This document shows, piece by piece, positions 63,224 through 64,000 of a DNA stretch of 64,000 nt (the stretch's first letter is position 1; the number at the start of each line of letters is the position of its first letter). The stretch spans positions 372,001-436,000 of the forward strand of contig NZ_FOIJ01000004.1 of the NCBI RefSeq assembly GCF_900111745.1, written 5' to 3'. The notes beneath the pieces were generated by a model. It saw only the letters and a list, made by a program, of their open reading frames with translations, did no database searches and was not told the DNA's origin. The stretch is from Stigmatella erecta. Its GTDB lineage: Bacteria; Myxococcota; Myxococcia; Myxococcales; Myxococcaceae. The position numbers were made by a program, and so were the translations under genes.

Positions 63224-64000
63224 ATGGCGCACAAGGTGAAGGGTCCCAAGGTCCGGTACGGGGTGGTGGGCGGTGGCTCCATCTCGCAGATGGCGTTCAT
63301 GCCGGGGGTGGGCCAGACGCGCAATTCGCAGCTGACGGCGCTCGTGACGGGGGACCCTGTCAAGGCGGACAAGCTGGCCAAGCTGTACGGGCTGAAGAGC
63401 TACCACTATGACGACTACGCGCGCCTCCTGTCCTCGGGCGAAGTCGATGCCGTCTACGTGGCCACCCCCAACTTCAACCACACGCCCTATGTGGTGTCAG
63501 CGCTCAAGGCGGGCGTCCATGTGCTGCTGGAGAAGCCCATGGCGGCGAGCGAGGAGGACTGCTGGGCGATGCGGTCGGCGGCCAAGGAGTCGGGCGCCAA
63601 GCTGATGATCGCCTACCGGCTGCACTTCGAGCCGGGCACGGTGGAGCTCATCGAGCGCGTGAGGGCAGGGCACTTCGGCCGTATCCACGCCTTCTCCTCG
63701 GTGTTCAGCCAGATCGTGAAGCAGTCCAACCACCGGGCGAAGAGCGGCTACTGGGCCGGGCCCGTTCCGGACATGGGCCCCTATCCCATCAACGCCGCGC
63801 GCAACCTGTTCGGCACCGAGCCCATCGAGGTCCGCGCCACGGGCTTCCGCACCCCCGGCCGCAGCCTGAACTTCGATGACGTGGTGTCCGTGGTGCTGCG
63901 GTTTCCCGAGGACCGGATGGCGCAGTTCGTCGTCGACTACAGCGGCAGCACGGTGAACCGGTACGAGCTGATCGGGGACAAGGGGACCGTGGAGGCCTCG
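63224..64000 (+). CDS. Gfo/Idh/MocA family oxidoreductase (3' end outside window)
   Basis: Partial, 259 codons, running off the right edge. KVRYGVVGGGSISQMAFMPG is the NAD(P)-binding start; VDAVYVATPNFNHTPYVVSAL and LLEKPMAASEEDCWAM (EKP motif) follow. MIAYRLHFEPGTVELIERV is typical of the glucose-fructose-oxidoreductase-like branch, and GYWAGPVPDMGPYPINAARN carries the usual Asp-Met-Gly and the likely active-site residues. It oxidises or reduces a sugar or sugar derivative. GGGAGAAA precedes the ATG. It is divergent from the membrane kinase. Confidence 0.9.
   Translation, partial: MAHKVKGPKVRYGVVGGGSISQMAFMPGVGQTRNSQLTALVTGDPVKADKLAKLYGLKSYHYDDYARLLSSGEVDAVYVATPNFNHTPYVVSALKAGVHVLLEKPMAASEEDCWAMRSAAKESGAKLMIAYRLHFEPGTVELIERVRAGHFGRIHAFSSVFSQIVKQSNHRAKSGYWAGPVPDMGPYPINAARNLFGTEPIEVRATGFRTPGRSLNFDDVVSVVLRFPEDRMAQFVVDYSGSTVNRYELIGDKGTVEAS

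Overview
The window is GC-rich DNA with strong third-position GC bias and densely packed genes on both strands. It looks like a myxobacterium (Myxococcota, probably suborder Cystobacterineae; genus not resolvable by eye). The supporting signs are a MYXO-CTERM-type tail on a secreted pullulanase, a SitA-like AHH lipoprotein toxin beside an Imm11 (MXAN_0049-type) immunity gene, Hanks-type kinases with PEGA, TPR and FHA partners, a MopE-like Cys-rich lipoprotein, and a TonB-dependent receptor carrying its own TonB C-terminal domain. I saw no tRNA, rRNA, CRISPR array or intact insertion sequence.

Region 1 (1-9 kb) is accessory in character. It holds three alpha/beta hydrolases (the first cut by the left edge), an AraC regulator divergent from one of them, a DOMON-type lipoprotein, a toxin/immunity pair whose lipoprotein leader is out of frame with the toxin body, and a MarR regulator with a palindromic operator next to an NADP-binding reductase. 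Two pairs of short imperfect direct repeats (42/45 and 28/29 matches) duplicate pieces of the lipoprotein and toxin genes and look like scars of rearrangement.

Region 2 (9-23.5 kb) is an alpha-glucan/maltodextrin utilisation locus. On the minus strand the order is GH13 amylase lipoprotein, MalK, MalE, MalF (with a long N-terminal extension), MalG, a DOMON secreted protein and a large outer-membrane barrel. A pullulanase is transcribed the other way. Together they would debranch and cut glucan outside the cell, pass oligosaccharides through the outer membrane and import them by ABC transporter. No LacI-type regulator is present in the window.

Region 3 (23.5-45 kb) is a mixed chromosomal block: a FliB-like methylase, an OmpA lipoprotein, a TonB-receptor/lipoprotein pair, a pteridine group (two PTPS-family proteins and an SDR), a methyltransferase, an RhlE-type helicase, an RCC1-repeat lipoprotein, a PAS/GAF histidine kinase, a GT-C membrane protein coupled to an Hsp70-like ATPase, and a coiled-coil lipoprotein.

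Region 4 (44-64 kb) has a CHAD protein, pyrophosphatase, SelO, two GSTs, Dps, a lipase, a cyclase-like protein lacking a metal Asp, a YihX-like HAD phosphatase, a chemoreceptor, an M20 peptidase, and a signalling cluster (PEGA protein, MopE-like lipoprotein, kinase, TPR protein, FHA protein, ATP-grasp enzyme, membrane kinase). A Gfo/Idh/MocA oxidoreductase is cut by the right edge.
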